Positions 1 through 5,098 of a stretch of 5,099 bases of DNA are shown in pieces. The position numbers and the translations under genes are program-made. Each line of letters starts with the position of its first letter. Within the stretch, counting starts at the first letter, position 1. A model generated the notes under the pieces. That model was given only the letters and a program-made list of their open reading frames with translations. It was not told where the DNA came from and ran no database searches. The stretch spans positions 1 to 5,099 of the forward strand of contig JALUZQ010000263.1 in NCBI GenBank assembly GCA_027011725.1, written 5' to 3'. The DNA comes from Sulfurimonas sp. GTDB lineage: Bacteria; Campylobacterota; Campylobacteria; Campylobacterales; Sulfurimonadaceae.

Positions 1-1
1 T

Positions 2-325
2 ATTTGGGACAAACGAAACGCAGTCATATTTGTAGGCTTTCAGGCGGAGGGAACGCTTGGACGTGAGATAGTCGAGGGAACGAAGTGGATTAATGTTTAT
101 GGAGAAGATATCATCGTCAAAGCTTCTATCCATACCATTAACGGTTTTTCCGCACATGCAGATCAAGATGGCATTTTAAAATGGGTATCGAAAATCAAAG
201 ATTTGAAAAAGGTCTTTTTAGTGCATGGAGAGCTTGAGTCACAAAAAGTCTTTAAAGAGGTGCTCAAGAAAAAACTCAATCTTGACGCACACATAGTAGG
301 ATTTAAAGAAAAAATTACCCTCTAA
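2..325 (+). CDS. beta-CASP metallo-beta-lactamase RNA-processing protein, C-terminal part
   Basis: The reading frame enters from the left edge and ends at TAA 323-325, giving 107 residues of the C-terminus. It shows the end of a beta-CASP domain followed by the RMMBL (Zn-dependent metallo-hydrolase RNA specificity) segment. An FVGFQAEGTLGR stretch lies at residues 10-21 of the fragment. GFSAHAD at 48-54 has the motif B histidine (H52), and FLVHGE at 72-77 has the motif C histidine (H75). In this family these histidines complete the two-metal catalytic site that cleaves RNA phosphodiester bonds. The protein should be cytoplasmic. It ends soon after the HGE motif, which fits the short bacterial CPSF/YSH1-like group better than RNase J, whose C-terminal domain is longer. 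The N-terminal HxHxDH metal site lies outside the window, so activity cannot be confirmed. I see no independent terminator after the stop, so read-through into the heat-shock operon is possible. Confidence 0.88.
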   Translation: MWDKRNAVIFVGFQAEGTLGREIVEGTKWINVYGEDIIVKASIHTINGFSAHADQDGILKWVSKIKDLKKVFLVHGELESQKVFKEVLKKKLNLDAHIVGFKEKITL

Positions 326-341
326 TGCAACAAAAGTAGCA

Positions 342-395
342 AAACTCCTTTTCAATTTTTTATATTATTTCAGAAATAAAAAAGTAAAGGAGTTT
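342..395 (+). promoter_or_regulatory. nested inverted repeat sequestering the hsp20 ribosome binding site (candidate RNA thermometer)
   Basis: AAACTCCTTT at 342-351 is the exact reverse complement of AAAGGAGTTT at 386-395. The second arm contains the whole Shine-Dalgarno AAAGGAG (386-392) of the heat-shock gene that starts at 399. Inside it, TTTTTTAT (356-363) pairs perfectly with ATAAAAAA (376-383), leaving a 12-base apical loop and a small asymmetric internal loop (352-355 opposite 384-385). An alternative inner pairing is TTATTT (365-370) with AAATAA (374-379) around a CAG loop. Sequestering the SD in a weak A/U-rich helix is how RNA thermometers control small heat-shock genes. An alternative reading is that TATATT (361-366) or TATTAT (363-368) is a promoter -10 behind a T-run. 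The transcript would then start near 375 and lack the anti-SD arm. The structure is certain in the DNA; its function is inferred. Confidence 0.5.
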
Positions 396-398
396 GTG

Positions 399-845
399 AT
401 GTTAGTAACAAGATACAATAAACCAGTTTATAGAGACAGACGATTTGATATATTTAATGAACTACTCAATACATTTAATGAAGCACAAACAGCAGATGAA
501 CCAAGAGAGATAATGGACTTCGTACCTGCTGTAAATACTCGTGAAGCAAGTGATGCTTACTACATCGAGGTAGATCTTCCGGGTGTAAAAAAGGAAGACG
601 TTGATGTAAGTGTCGATAAAAATGTACTTACAATCTCAGGAAAGAGAGAAGTCTCAAATGAGATAAAAGAGGATGACTACTACAGAGTAGAGAGTGCGTA
701 TGGAAAGTTTTCACGTAGTTTTACGCTCCCTGAAAATGTAGATGTTGAAAAGATTAAAGCATCCAATGAAGATGGTGTGCTTGAGATTGTCATTCCAAAA
801 CAAGAAGTCATTAAAGATACTACGAAAAAAATTGAAATTCAATAA
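399..845 (+). CDS. small heat-shock protein, Hsp20/alpha-crystallin family (first of a tandem pair)
   Basis: This 148-residue protein is an ATP-independent holdase that should bind unfolding proteins in the cytoplasm and hand them to DnaK/ClpB. The start chosen is ATG 399, six bases after the SD AAAGGAG. An in-frame GTG at 396 lies only three bases from it. The N-terminal arm (about 1-40) has the RFDIFNELLNTF amphipathic segment typical of bacterial class A proteins. The alpha-crystallin domain runs from about 41 to 134, with DLPGVKKEDVDV at 59-70, LTISGKRE at 77-84, and the hallmark A-x4-G-V-L at 121-128 (G126). The C-terminal tail ends in IEI at 145-147, the I-x-I motif that docks into a neighbouring domain during oligomer assembly. 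Length is normal for the family. It is followed after 11 bases by a paralogue on the same strand, so the two are probably co-transcribed. Translation may be controlled by the 342-395 structure. The family call is very secure; the specific symbol (hspA, ibpA or hsp20) is not. Confidence 0.96.
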   Translation: MLVTRYNKPVYRDRRFDIFNELLNTFNEAQTADEPREIMDFVPAVNTREASDAYYIEVDLPGVKKEDVDVSVDKNVLTISGKREVSNEIKEDDYYRVESAYGKFSRSFTLPENVDVEKIKASNEDGVLEIVIPKQEVIKDTTKKIEIQ

Positions 846-850
846 GGAGG
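844..850 (+). promoter_or_regulatory. strong Shine-Dalgarno overlapping the upstream stop codon
   Basis: AAGGAGG begins inside the TAA stop (843-845) of the first heat-shock gene. It lies six bases before ATG 857 and three before the tandem ATG at 854, so spacing favours 857. The arrangement suggests translational coupling between the two paralogues. A small ATTGA/TCAAT inverted repeat (831-835 and 839-843) stands directly upstream but does not cover the SD. Unlike the first gene's SD, this one has no nearby complementary arm that I can find. Confidence 0.7.
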
Positions 851-856
851 TGTATG

Positions 857-1282
857 ATGGAAGTAACTAAAACTGCAAAAGATGTTGTACAAAAAGTAGA
901 AGAGAAAGTTGAGAATGGACTTGAAGTCTTAAAAGATAGTTTCAATAACTTGGCGTCTCACCTGCCTTTGGCAAATCTTGCAAAAAAATCGAGTGATGCT
1001 TTCGTTATTGAAGTTGACCTACCGGGTGTGAAAAAAGAGGACATTGACATCAAAGTTGAAGATGACTACCTCACTGTCACAGCGGTGAGAAAGTTCAAAA
1101 ATGAACTTAAAGAAGATGACTACTACTTGTGCGAGTCTGATTATGGACTTATTTCAAGAAGTTTTGCGCTCTCTGAAAATATTGACAGAGATTCAATTCA
1201 AGCAAAATTTGAAAATGGTAGACTCACTATTACTTTAGAGAAAGTAGCATCGAAAAAAGCGAAAAGCATCGCTGTAAATTAA
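857..1282 (+). CDS. small heat-shock protein, Hsp20/alpha-crystallin family (second, diverged paralogue)
   Basis: The 141-residue product (143 codons less one if the ATG at 854 is not used) is a second Hsp20 holdase. Its alpha-crystallin domain spans about residues 36-129, with DLPGVKKEDIDI at 54-65 and A-K-F-E-N-G-R-L at 116-123 (G121). A hand alignment without gaps gives about 46 identities over 83 positions with the upstream protein, so the pair probably arose by tandem duplication. The differences are informative. The N-terminal arm (about 1-32) is a charged helix rich in Lys, Glu and Val instead of an aromatic class A arm. The conserved SGKRE of the first protein is replaced by TAVRK at 75-79, LPEN becomes LSEN, and the C-terminal I-x-I is the weaker IAV at 138-140. 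It has one cysteine (C92). Such changes are compatible with a specialised co-chaperone in mixed oligomers, as in IbpA/IbpB, but that is inference. It converges on the ABC gene with only 12 bases between the stops. Confidence 0.95.
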   Translation: MEVTKTAKDVVQKVEEKVENGLEVLKDSFNNLASHLPLANLAKKSSDAFVIEVDLPGVKKEDIDIKVEDDYLTVTAVRKFKNELKEDDYYLCESDYGLISRSFALSENIDRDSIQAKFENGRLTITLEKVASKKAKSIAVN

Positions 1283-1285
1283 TAT

Positions 1286-1333
1286 AAAAGGGCATTAGAG
1301 GAGTTGGTGTTTCACAAACTCCAAGTAGTGCCC
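1286..1333 (-). terminator. intrinsic terminator of the ABC exporter gene, overlapping its 3' coding end
   Basis: A long hairpin is formed by GGGCATTA (1290-1297) with TAGTGCCC (1326-1333, one G-T pair), then GGAGTT (1300-1305) with AACTCC (1317-1322), then GTG (1307-1309) with CAC (1313-1315) around a TTT loop. On the minus strand the stem is followed directly by TTTT (1289-1286) and then ATATT, which is terminator geometry for the ABC gene. The stop codon TAA (1297-1295) and about the last ten codons lie inside the stem. On the plus strand an A-run precedes the stem, but the bases after it are CCTCCTC, so it would end the heat-shock transcript less efficiently. Confidence 0.75.
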
Positions 1334-3067
1334 CTCCTCATTTTCAAGTTCTTCGTGTGTTCCGCGTTGGACGATTTCCCCCTCATTTAAAACATAAATC
1401 ATATCTGCATTTTTAACAGTACTGAGCCTGTGTGCGATGGTAATGACCGTTTTTTTCTCTAAAATCGGTTTGAGTGCGACAAAGAGTTTGGTCTCTGTAT
1501 GCACATCGAGCGCGGAGGTAGATTCATCAAATATGACTACACTTGGATTTACTATGATCATTCTGGCAATGCTCAGACGTTGGCGCTGTCCTCCTGAGAG
1601 TCGAATACCGTGATGCCCTACGATGCTCTCAAGTCCTTCGGGCATATTTGCAAGCATATCTGAGAGCTGTGCGATTTCTAGCGCTTTGTAAATCTGCTCA
1701 TCGCTGATATTTTCATGCCCCATAGTGATGTTGAAACGCAGTGTAGAGTTAAAAAGAATAGGCATCTGCAAGACTAAAAATATCTTCTCTCGTACAGAGT
1801 GTTTATCTATCTCCTCTGTGGCAATTCCATTGTAAAAGAGCTCTCCTGAGGTTTTTTCATAAAACCCTGAAATGATTTGAGCAAGCGTTGTCTTTCCACT
1901 CCCGCTCGCGCCAATGAGGGCTATTTTCGCACCTGCTGTGACACTGAAATTGATATTTTTTAGAATGAGTTTGTCACTGCTCTCATAAGAGAAGCACAAA
2001 TCACTTACATTAATGTCGACTGCGTTTGAGTCTATTTTTTTCTCACCGCTTCGCTCTTTTTTGAGGGAGAGAACTTTGTTAATGCGCTCGAGTGCTGCCT
2101 TTGCAGCAGAGTAGCTGTACTGCATGGAGAGAATATCCTGCACCGGAGTCATAATGAACCAGATGTAGCCAAACATCGCAAACATCATCCCTATGCTGAG
2201 ATCTGAGTAGGCTACCAAAAGGAGTCCGCTTGCACGAATAAGCTCGAAAAGACTTAAAAAGATGGTGTAAGAGAGTTTCTCATATGCGACACTTTTAAAG
2301 TTAAAGAGGTTCGAGGTCTCTTTTATTTTTTTGGCTTGTTTGAGTGCTTTTTCAAAGAAGTAGTGCTCTTTGTTACTCGCTTTTATCTGTCCATAAAGCT
2401 CCAGAGTCTCCCCTACATCCTCTTGAAACGCAGCTATTGCTTTGTTCTCCTCTTTTTTAAGCTCCCCTACTTTTGCAGACATCTTTTTACTTAAAAACAT
2501 AATGAGTGGCTGTACAAAGAGAATGAGTATGCCTAAAATCGGGTTAATGGCGATCATGACAATACCAACGGCAAGCAGTGTTAGAACAGATGCTACAAAA
2601 CGGCTTGAACTGACCATAATGAAGTTGTCAAGTGTGTCGATATCTGTGATGAGGTTAGCGGTGATCGCACCGCTGCCAAGGGTCTCAAACTCATTCATAG
2701 AGGTGTGCTCAAGATGAGTAAGGAGTCTTGCACGTATCATAAAGGTGATGTACTTGGATATTTTGGTAAATATCTTTGTTGTGAGGACACCGAGATAGTA
2801 GTATAAAAAACGTAAAAATACCACCACAAACGCAACGATGGCAATGTAGTACAACGCAGAGCCGCTGCCTAAGAGTGTGTCAATGGTAGGAACAATGTAG
2901 TGCGGCTGATGCAGGAGTACTTCATCGACCATCATCGGCAGTAAAAGCGGAACAGGAATACTGATGATAATGGCAAGCAGGGTAATAATCTGCCCATATA
3001 TCAGGGCAGATCTTTTATGAAGTGCGAGTTTGAAAATGGTTTTGATGTTTATAGAGTCGTTTTTCAT
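1295..3067 (-). CDS. ABC exporter half-transporter (fused membrane and ATP-binding domains)
   Basis: From ATG 3067 the protein has 590 residues, normal for a homodimeric MsbA/BmrA/LmrA-like exporter in the inner membrane. The first half (to about 320) is a type I exporter membrane domain with hydrophobic segments near 22-45, 74-94, 158-192 and 266-307. The ATP-binding domain follows with every motif intact: A-loop Tyr361, Walker A GASGSGKT 386-393, Q-loop Q434, signature LSGGQ 490-494, Walker B VVIFDE 510-515 with catalytic E515, D-loop SALD 518-521 and H-loop H546. It should therefore hydrolyse ATP. An in-frame TTG at 3094 would add nine residues but has no SD; ATG 3067 also lacks one. A TATAAT lies seven bases before ATG 3067, so a leaderless start is possible. 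Substrate is unknown: lipid, drug or peptide are all possible, and the solitary context gives no clue. A heterodimeric partner is not needed, since the active site is not degenerate. Confidence 0.95.
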   Translation of the reverse strand: MKNDSINIKTIFKLALHKRSALIYGQIITLLAIIISIPVPLLLPMMVDEVLLHQPHYIVPTIDTLLGSGSALYYIAIVAFVVVFLRFLYYYLGVLTTKIFTKISKYITFMIRARLLTHLEHTSMNEFETLGSGAITANLITDIDTLDNFIMVSSSRFVASVLTLLAVGIVMIAINPILGILILFVQPLIMFLSKKMSAKVGELKKEENKAIAAFQEDVGETLELYGQIKASNKEHYFFEKALKQAKKIKETSNLFNFKSVAYEKLSYTIFLSLFELIRASGLLLVAYSDLSIGMMFAMFGYIWFIMTPVQDILSMQYSYSAAKAALERINKVLSLKKERSGEKKIDSNAVDINVSDLCFSYESSDKLILKNINFSVTAGAKIALIGASGSGKTTLAQIISGFYEKTSGELFYNGIATEEIDKHSVREKIFLVLQMPILFNSTLRFNITMGHENISDEQIYKALEIAQLSDMLANMPEGLESIVGHHGIRLSGGQRQRLSIARMIIVNPSVVIFDESTSALDVHTETKLFVALKPILEKKTVITIAHRLSTVKNADMIYVLNEGEIVQRGTHEELENEEGHYLEFVKHQLL

Positions 3068-3074
3068 AGATGCA

Positions 3075-3080
3075 ATTATA
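3075..3080 (-). promoter_or_regulatory. possible -10 element of the ABC exporter gene
   Basis: A perfect TATAAT is read on the minus strand from 3080 to 3075, followed by seven bases and then ATG 3067. Transcription from it would start at or next to the A of the start codon, giving a leaderless message. That would account for the missing Shine-Dalgarno. There is no good -35, but -35 boxes are weakly conserved in Campylobacterota. In AT-rich DNA this hexamer could occur by chance. Confidence 0.35.
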
Positions 3081-3105
3081 TCGGATATGCACAAATGCAG
3101 TGTGT

Positions 3106-3134
3106 TTGAAATGAGAGAAAAATTAGGGTATAAT
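3106..3134 (+). promoter_or_regulatory. sigma70-type promoter for the small exported protein
   Basis: TTGAAA at 3106-3111 and a perfect TATAAT at 3129-3134 are separated by 17 bases, the ideal spacing. A start near 3141 would leave a leader of about 24 bases with the SD AAGG (3154-3157) seven bases before ATG 3165. A second TATAAT at 3148-3153 is too close to the gene to leave an SD in the transcript. The promoter points away from the ABC gene in the divergent spacer. Confidence 0.65.
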
Positions 3135-3164
3135 TAAAAATTAAAAATATAATAAGGTAAAATT

Positions 3165-3449
3165 ATGAAAAAGATAGTAACACTTCTGTTGATCACGGTT
3201 TTAGGGAGTACACTCTTAAGTGCTGCGAGTAGTGAAAAGAAAAAAGTTAAAAAAGAGAATTTAACGGAAAAACATCTTAAAGAGCAGATGGAGAGAGAAA
3301 AAAAGTTCGCTAAAGAGCAAAAGTTCTACCAAGGCAAGGAGTATGATCTTTCACAACAGAAGGTTGACCCAAAAGATTTAGACTCCATTCCTGTTATTGA
3401 ACCTGAAAATGATTTTGATATGTCAGATGTGTACAGAGACGATATCTAA
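3165..3449 (+). CDS. small exported charged protein of unknown function
   Basis: I do not recognise this 94-residue protein. It begins with a clear Sec signal peptide: MKK, a hydrophobic core at residues 4-18 (IVTLLLITVLGSTLL), and a likely signal peptidase I cut after SAA (A21), with no lipobox cysteine. The predicted mature part of about 73 residues is extremely hydrophilic. Residues 24-54 are Lys/Glu-rich and probably a single helix or short coiled coil, and the last 30 or so are acidic and proline-containing (DSIPVIEPEND). It contains no cysteine, no further membrane segment and no catalytic motif that I can see. The start is supported by AAGG at 3154-3157 and by the promoter upstream, so this is a real gene. 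It is probably periplasmic. It stands alone, divergent from the ABC gene and convergent with gltX, so context does not indicate a role. Confidence 0.82.
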   Translation: MKKIVTLLLITVLGSTLLSAASSEKKKVKKENLTEKHLKEQMEREKKFAKEQKFYQGKEYDLSQQKVDPKDLDSIPVIEPENDFDMSDVYRDDI

Positions 3450-3460
3450 AGACTCTGTAC
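3431..3460 (+). terminator. hairpin at the convergent junction, probable weak terminator
   Basis: GTACAGAG (3431-3438) pairs perfectly with CTCTGTAC (3453-3460) around a 14-base loop that contains the stop codon of the small exported protein gene (3447-3449) and a GATATC palindrome. The plus-strand sequence after it is only moderately T-rich (TTGTAGTTACTCTTCTTT), so it is not a textbook terminator. On the minus strand no T-run follows. It may limit read-through between the two convergent genes or protect the 3' end of the small mRNA. Confidence 0.45.
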
Positions 3461-3466
3461 TTGTAG

Positions 3467-4867
3467 TTACTCTTCTTTCGTTGCGAGTGTAAGAACAGCT
3501 TTTGCAATACGATCAAGCGTTTCATCGCGGCCAAGAACGGACATAACCACATCAAGCCCTGGACCGCTCATTTTTCCAAGTAGAGCAACACGAAGAGGGT
3601 TTCCAATTTTTCCAAAGCCTATCTCCATTTCCTCAACAACTTTTTCCATCACATGATGATAGTCACTTGGCAGGTGTAGTTCTTGCGCTTCACTCAATCT
3701 ATTTGCAAAGGTCTCAAGGACTTCGATCGCGTTGCCTTTAAATGCTTTTTTGACCGCTTTTGCATCATACTCTGTTGGAGTAGTGATAACTTCACGGCTG
3801 AGCATTGCAAGCTCTTTGAGTGTTTTTGCGCGCTCTTTCAGGGCATCGAGTAGAATCTCTTTTTTGTCATGTGAAGTAAGCACGATGTCAAAGTCTAGAA
3901 GCAGTTCTACAAGTCTGTCGTTTGGTGTGTTTTTGATGTAGTGTGCATTGAGCCAGTCGAGCTTTTCAGTGTTGTAGATAGAAGCCGATTTGTTGATGTC
4001 TTTTGGGTCAAAAAGTGCTTTCATCTCATCCATTGAGAATATCTCCTGATCTCCATGACTCCAGCCAAGACGTACAAGGAAGTTGAGCAGTGCTTCAGGG
4101 AGGTAGCCCATCGCTTTGTACTCCATCACATCTGTTGCGCCGTCACGTTTTGAGAGTTTTTTGCCTTGTTGGTTGTGTATCATAGGCACGTGGTAAAATT
4201 TAGGTATCTCAAAACCAAGCGCTTCATAAACGACTATCTGCTTTGGAGTGTTTGAGAGGTGATCATCCCCGCGGATGACCTCATTGATGCCCATCAAAGC
4301 ATCATCAATGGCTACAACAAAGTTGTAAGTAGGACTACCATCAGCACGGGCAATGACAAAGTCATCTAAGATGTCCTCTGCTTGAAATACTACATCGCCT
4401 TTGACACCGTCATGCACAACTATTTCACCACTGAGCGGTGCTTTAATGCGGATGACAGGCTCAACACCCTCAGGAGGAGTGCCCTTAAAATCACGGTAGC
4501 GTCCATCATATTTTGTACGCTCTTTATTGGCCATTTGCTCTTCGCGCAGCGCATCGAGTTCTTCTTTTGACATGTAGCATTTGTAGGCTTTTCCCTCATC
4601 AAGAAGTTGTTTGATGTACTTTGCATAGATATCGCTGCGTTTACTTTGGTAGGTAATCTCGCCATCTGCTTCAAGTCCAAGCCACTCAAATGCTTCTAAA
4701 ATCGCTTGAGTAGCCTCTTCAGAGTTTCTTGCTTTGTCAGTATCTTCAATGCGAAGCACAAACTTCCCGCCATTTTTTTTCGCCCAGAGGTATGAAAAGA
4801 GTGCAGTACGAAGACCGCCGATGTGTAAGTAGCCAGTAGGGCTTGGAGCAAAACGAGTAACAACCAT
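3467..4867 (-). CDS. gltX: glutamyl-tRNA synthetase (GluRS), class I
   Basis: This cytoplasmic enzyme attaches glutamate to tRNA using ATP. The 466 residues are a normal bacterial length. The class I catalytic core begins at once with TRFAPSPTGYLHIGG; HIGG (15-18) is the HIGH motif. KLSKR at 237-241 is the KMSKS loop, preceded by RGDDHLSNTPKQ (199-210), and the tRNA anticodon-binding helical domains fill the C-terminal third. The zinc-site ligands of the E. coli enzyme are absent: only C97 remains of the C-x-C pair (M99 instead), and Tyr124 and Asp126 replace the Cys and His. The sequence resembles my recollection of H. pylori GltX1. Campylobacterota often carry two gltX genes and no GlnRS, making Gln-tRNA through GatCAB, so this could be the tRNA-Glu-specific copy. 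The start ATG 4867 has SD AAAGG six bases upstream. Whether it is gltX1 or gltX2 cannot be settled from one copy. Confidence 0.97.
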   Translation of the reverse strand: MVVTRFAPSPTGYLHIGGLRTALFSYLWAKKNGGKFVLRIEDTDKARNSEEATQAILEAFEWLGLEADGEITYQSKRSDIYAKYIKQLLDEGKAYKCYMSKEELDALREEQMANKERTKYDGRYRDFKGTPPEGVEPVIRIKAPLSGEIVVHDGVKGDVVFQAEDILDDFVIARADGSPTYNFVVAIDDALMGINEVIRGDDHLSNTPKQIVVYEALGFEIPKFYHVPMIHNQQGKKLSKRDGATDVMEYKAMGYLPEALLNFLVRLGWSHGDQEIFSMDEMKALFDPKDINKSASIYNTEKLDWLNAHYIKNTPNDRLVELLLDFDIVLTSHDKKEILLDALKERAKTLKELAMLSREVITTPTEYDAKAVKKAFKGNAIEVLETFANRLSEAQELHLPSDYHHVMEKVVEEMEIGFGKIGNPLRVALLGKMSGPGLDVVMSVLGRDETLDRIAKAVLTLATKEE

Positions 4868-4873
4868 GATATG

Positions 4874-4890
4874 CCTTTAAAATTATTATA
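4874..4890 (-). promoter_or_regulatory. gltX -10 element and ribosome binding site
   Basis: On the minus strand a TATAAT (4890-4885) is followed closely by TTAAAGG (4880-4874), whose AAAGG lies six bases before ATG 4867. A start from this -10 would leave a leader of only about ten bases that still includes the SD. No convincing -35 is present. The RBS is solid; the -10 is plausible, and co-transcription from the upstream gene (stop 70 bases away) is the alternative. Confidence 0.5.
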
Positions 4891-4916
4891 AATGGAATTT
4901 TAGGCAAATCTTGGTT

Positions 4917-4936
4917 AAAGGTTGGTAAAAACCTTT
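4917..4936. repeat. short inverted repeat upstream of gltX
   Basis: AAAGGTT (4917-4923) and AACCTTT (4930-4936) form a 7-bp stem with a six-base loop, directly after the stop codon (minus strand, 4939-4937) of the gene to the right. On the minus strand no T-run follows, so it is a poor terminator for that gene. It could be a weak attenuating hairpin or an operator before gltX. Confidence 0.35.
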
Positions 4937-5098
4937 TTAATCTTGAGAGAGAATAAAATTGTATTTGTACAAATCAGGAATATATTTTCCTCTAATGTTA
5001 ATGTAGAGATTTCCATTCATGGTAGGATTAAGAGTGATAGTTGCAGTATCACCGGTATAGACAGTTTGGCTTGCTAAAATTCCTTGTCCATCATAGAC
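4937..5098 (-). CDS. C-terminal fragment of an unidentified beta-rich, probably extracytoplasmic protein
   Basis: An open frame enters from the right edge and ends at TAA 4939-4937, giving 53 residues with no interruption. It alternates short polar turns with beta-strand-like segments: TVYTGDTATITLNP (12-25), NGNLYINIRGKY (28-39) and YKYNFILSQ (44-52). The GNLYINI followed by a Y-x-Y-x-F-x-L strand resembles the last strands of pre-peptidase C-terminal (PPC)-like or other secreted beta-sandwich domains, but that is only a pattern impression from a short fragment. It has no cysteine. The stop lies 69 bases upstream of the gltX start on the same strand, so the two may share a transcript. No function can be assigned. 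Confidence 0.68.
   Translation of the reverse strand, partial: VYDGQGILASQTVYTGDTATITLNPTMNGNLYINIRGKYIPDLYKYNFILSQD

Noticed and set aside
342..395. Intrinsic terminator of the beta-CASP gene
   Set aside because: The plus-strand hairpin is not followed by a T-run; GTGATG and coding sequence follow it, and its lower arm is the next gene's SD.
326..398. CIRCE (HrcA) or HAIR (HspR) operator before the heat-shock operon
   Set aside because: Neither the TTAGCACTC/GAGTGCTAA nor the CTTGAGT/ACTCAAG consensus is present; only the SD-pairing repeat is found.
2442..2717. Plus-strand open frame of 91 codons inside the ABC gene
   Set aside because: It is antisense to the exporter membrane domain, has low-complexity Ser/Met-rich translation and no supporting SD or family resemblance.
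3068..3094. Nine-residue N-terminal extension of the ABC protein from TTG 3094
   Set aside because: No SD precedes the TTG, it is a rare start codon, and a perfect -10-like hexamer lies inside the extension. ATG 3067 fits better.
3148..3153. Second TATAAT before the small exported protein gene
   Set aside because: A start from it would fall about five bases before the ATG and remove the SD. The 3106-3134 promoter with 17-base spacing explains the gene better.
3732..3941. Plus-strand open frame of 69 codons inside gltX
   Set aside because: It is antisense to conserved gltX coding sequence, and its Ser-rich translation is typical of a shadow frame.
4382..4689. Overlapping open frames on both strands (4382-4570 plus, 4420-4689 minus)
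   Set aside because: Both lie wholly within the conserved gltX catalytic region in other frames, and their products resemble no protein family.
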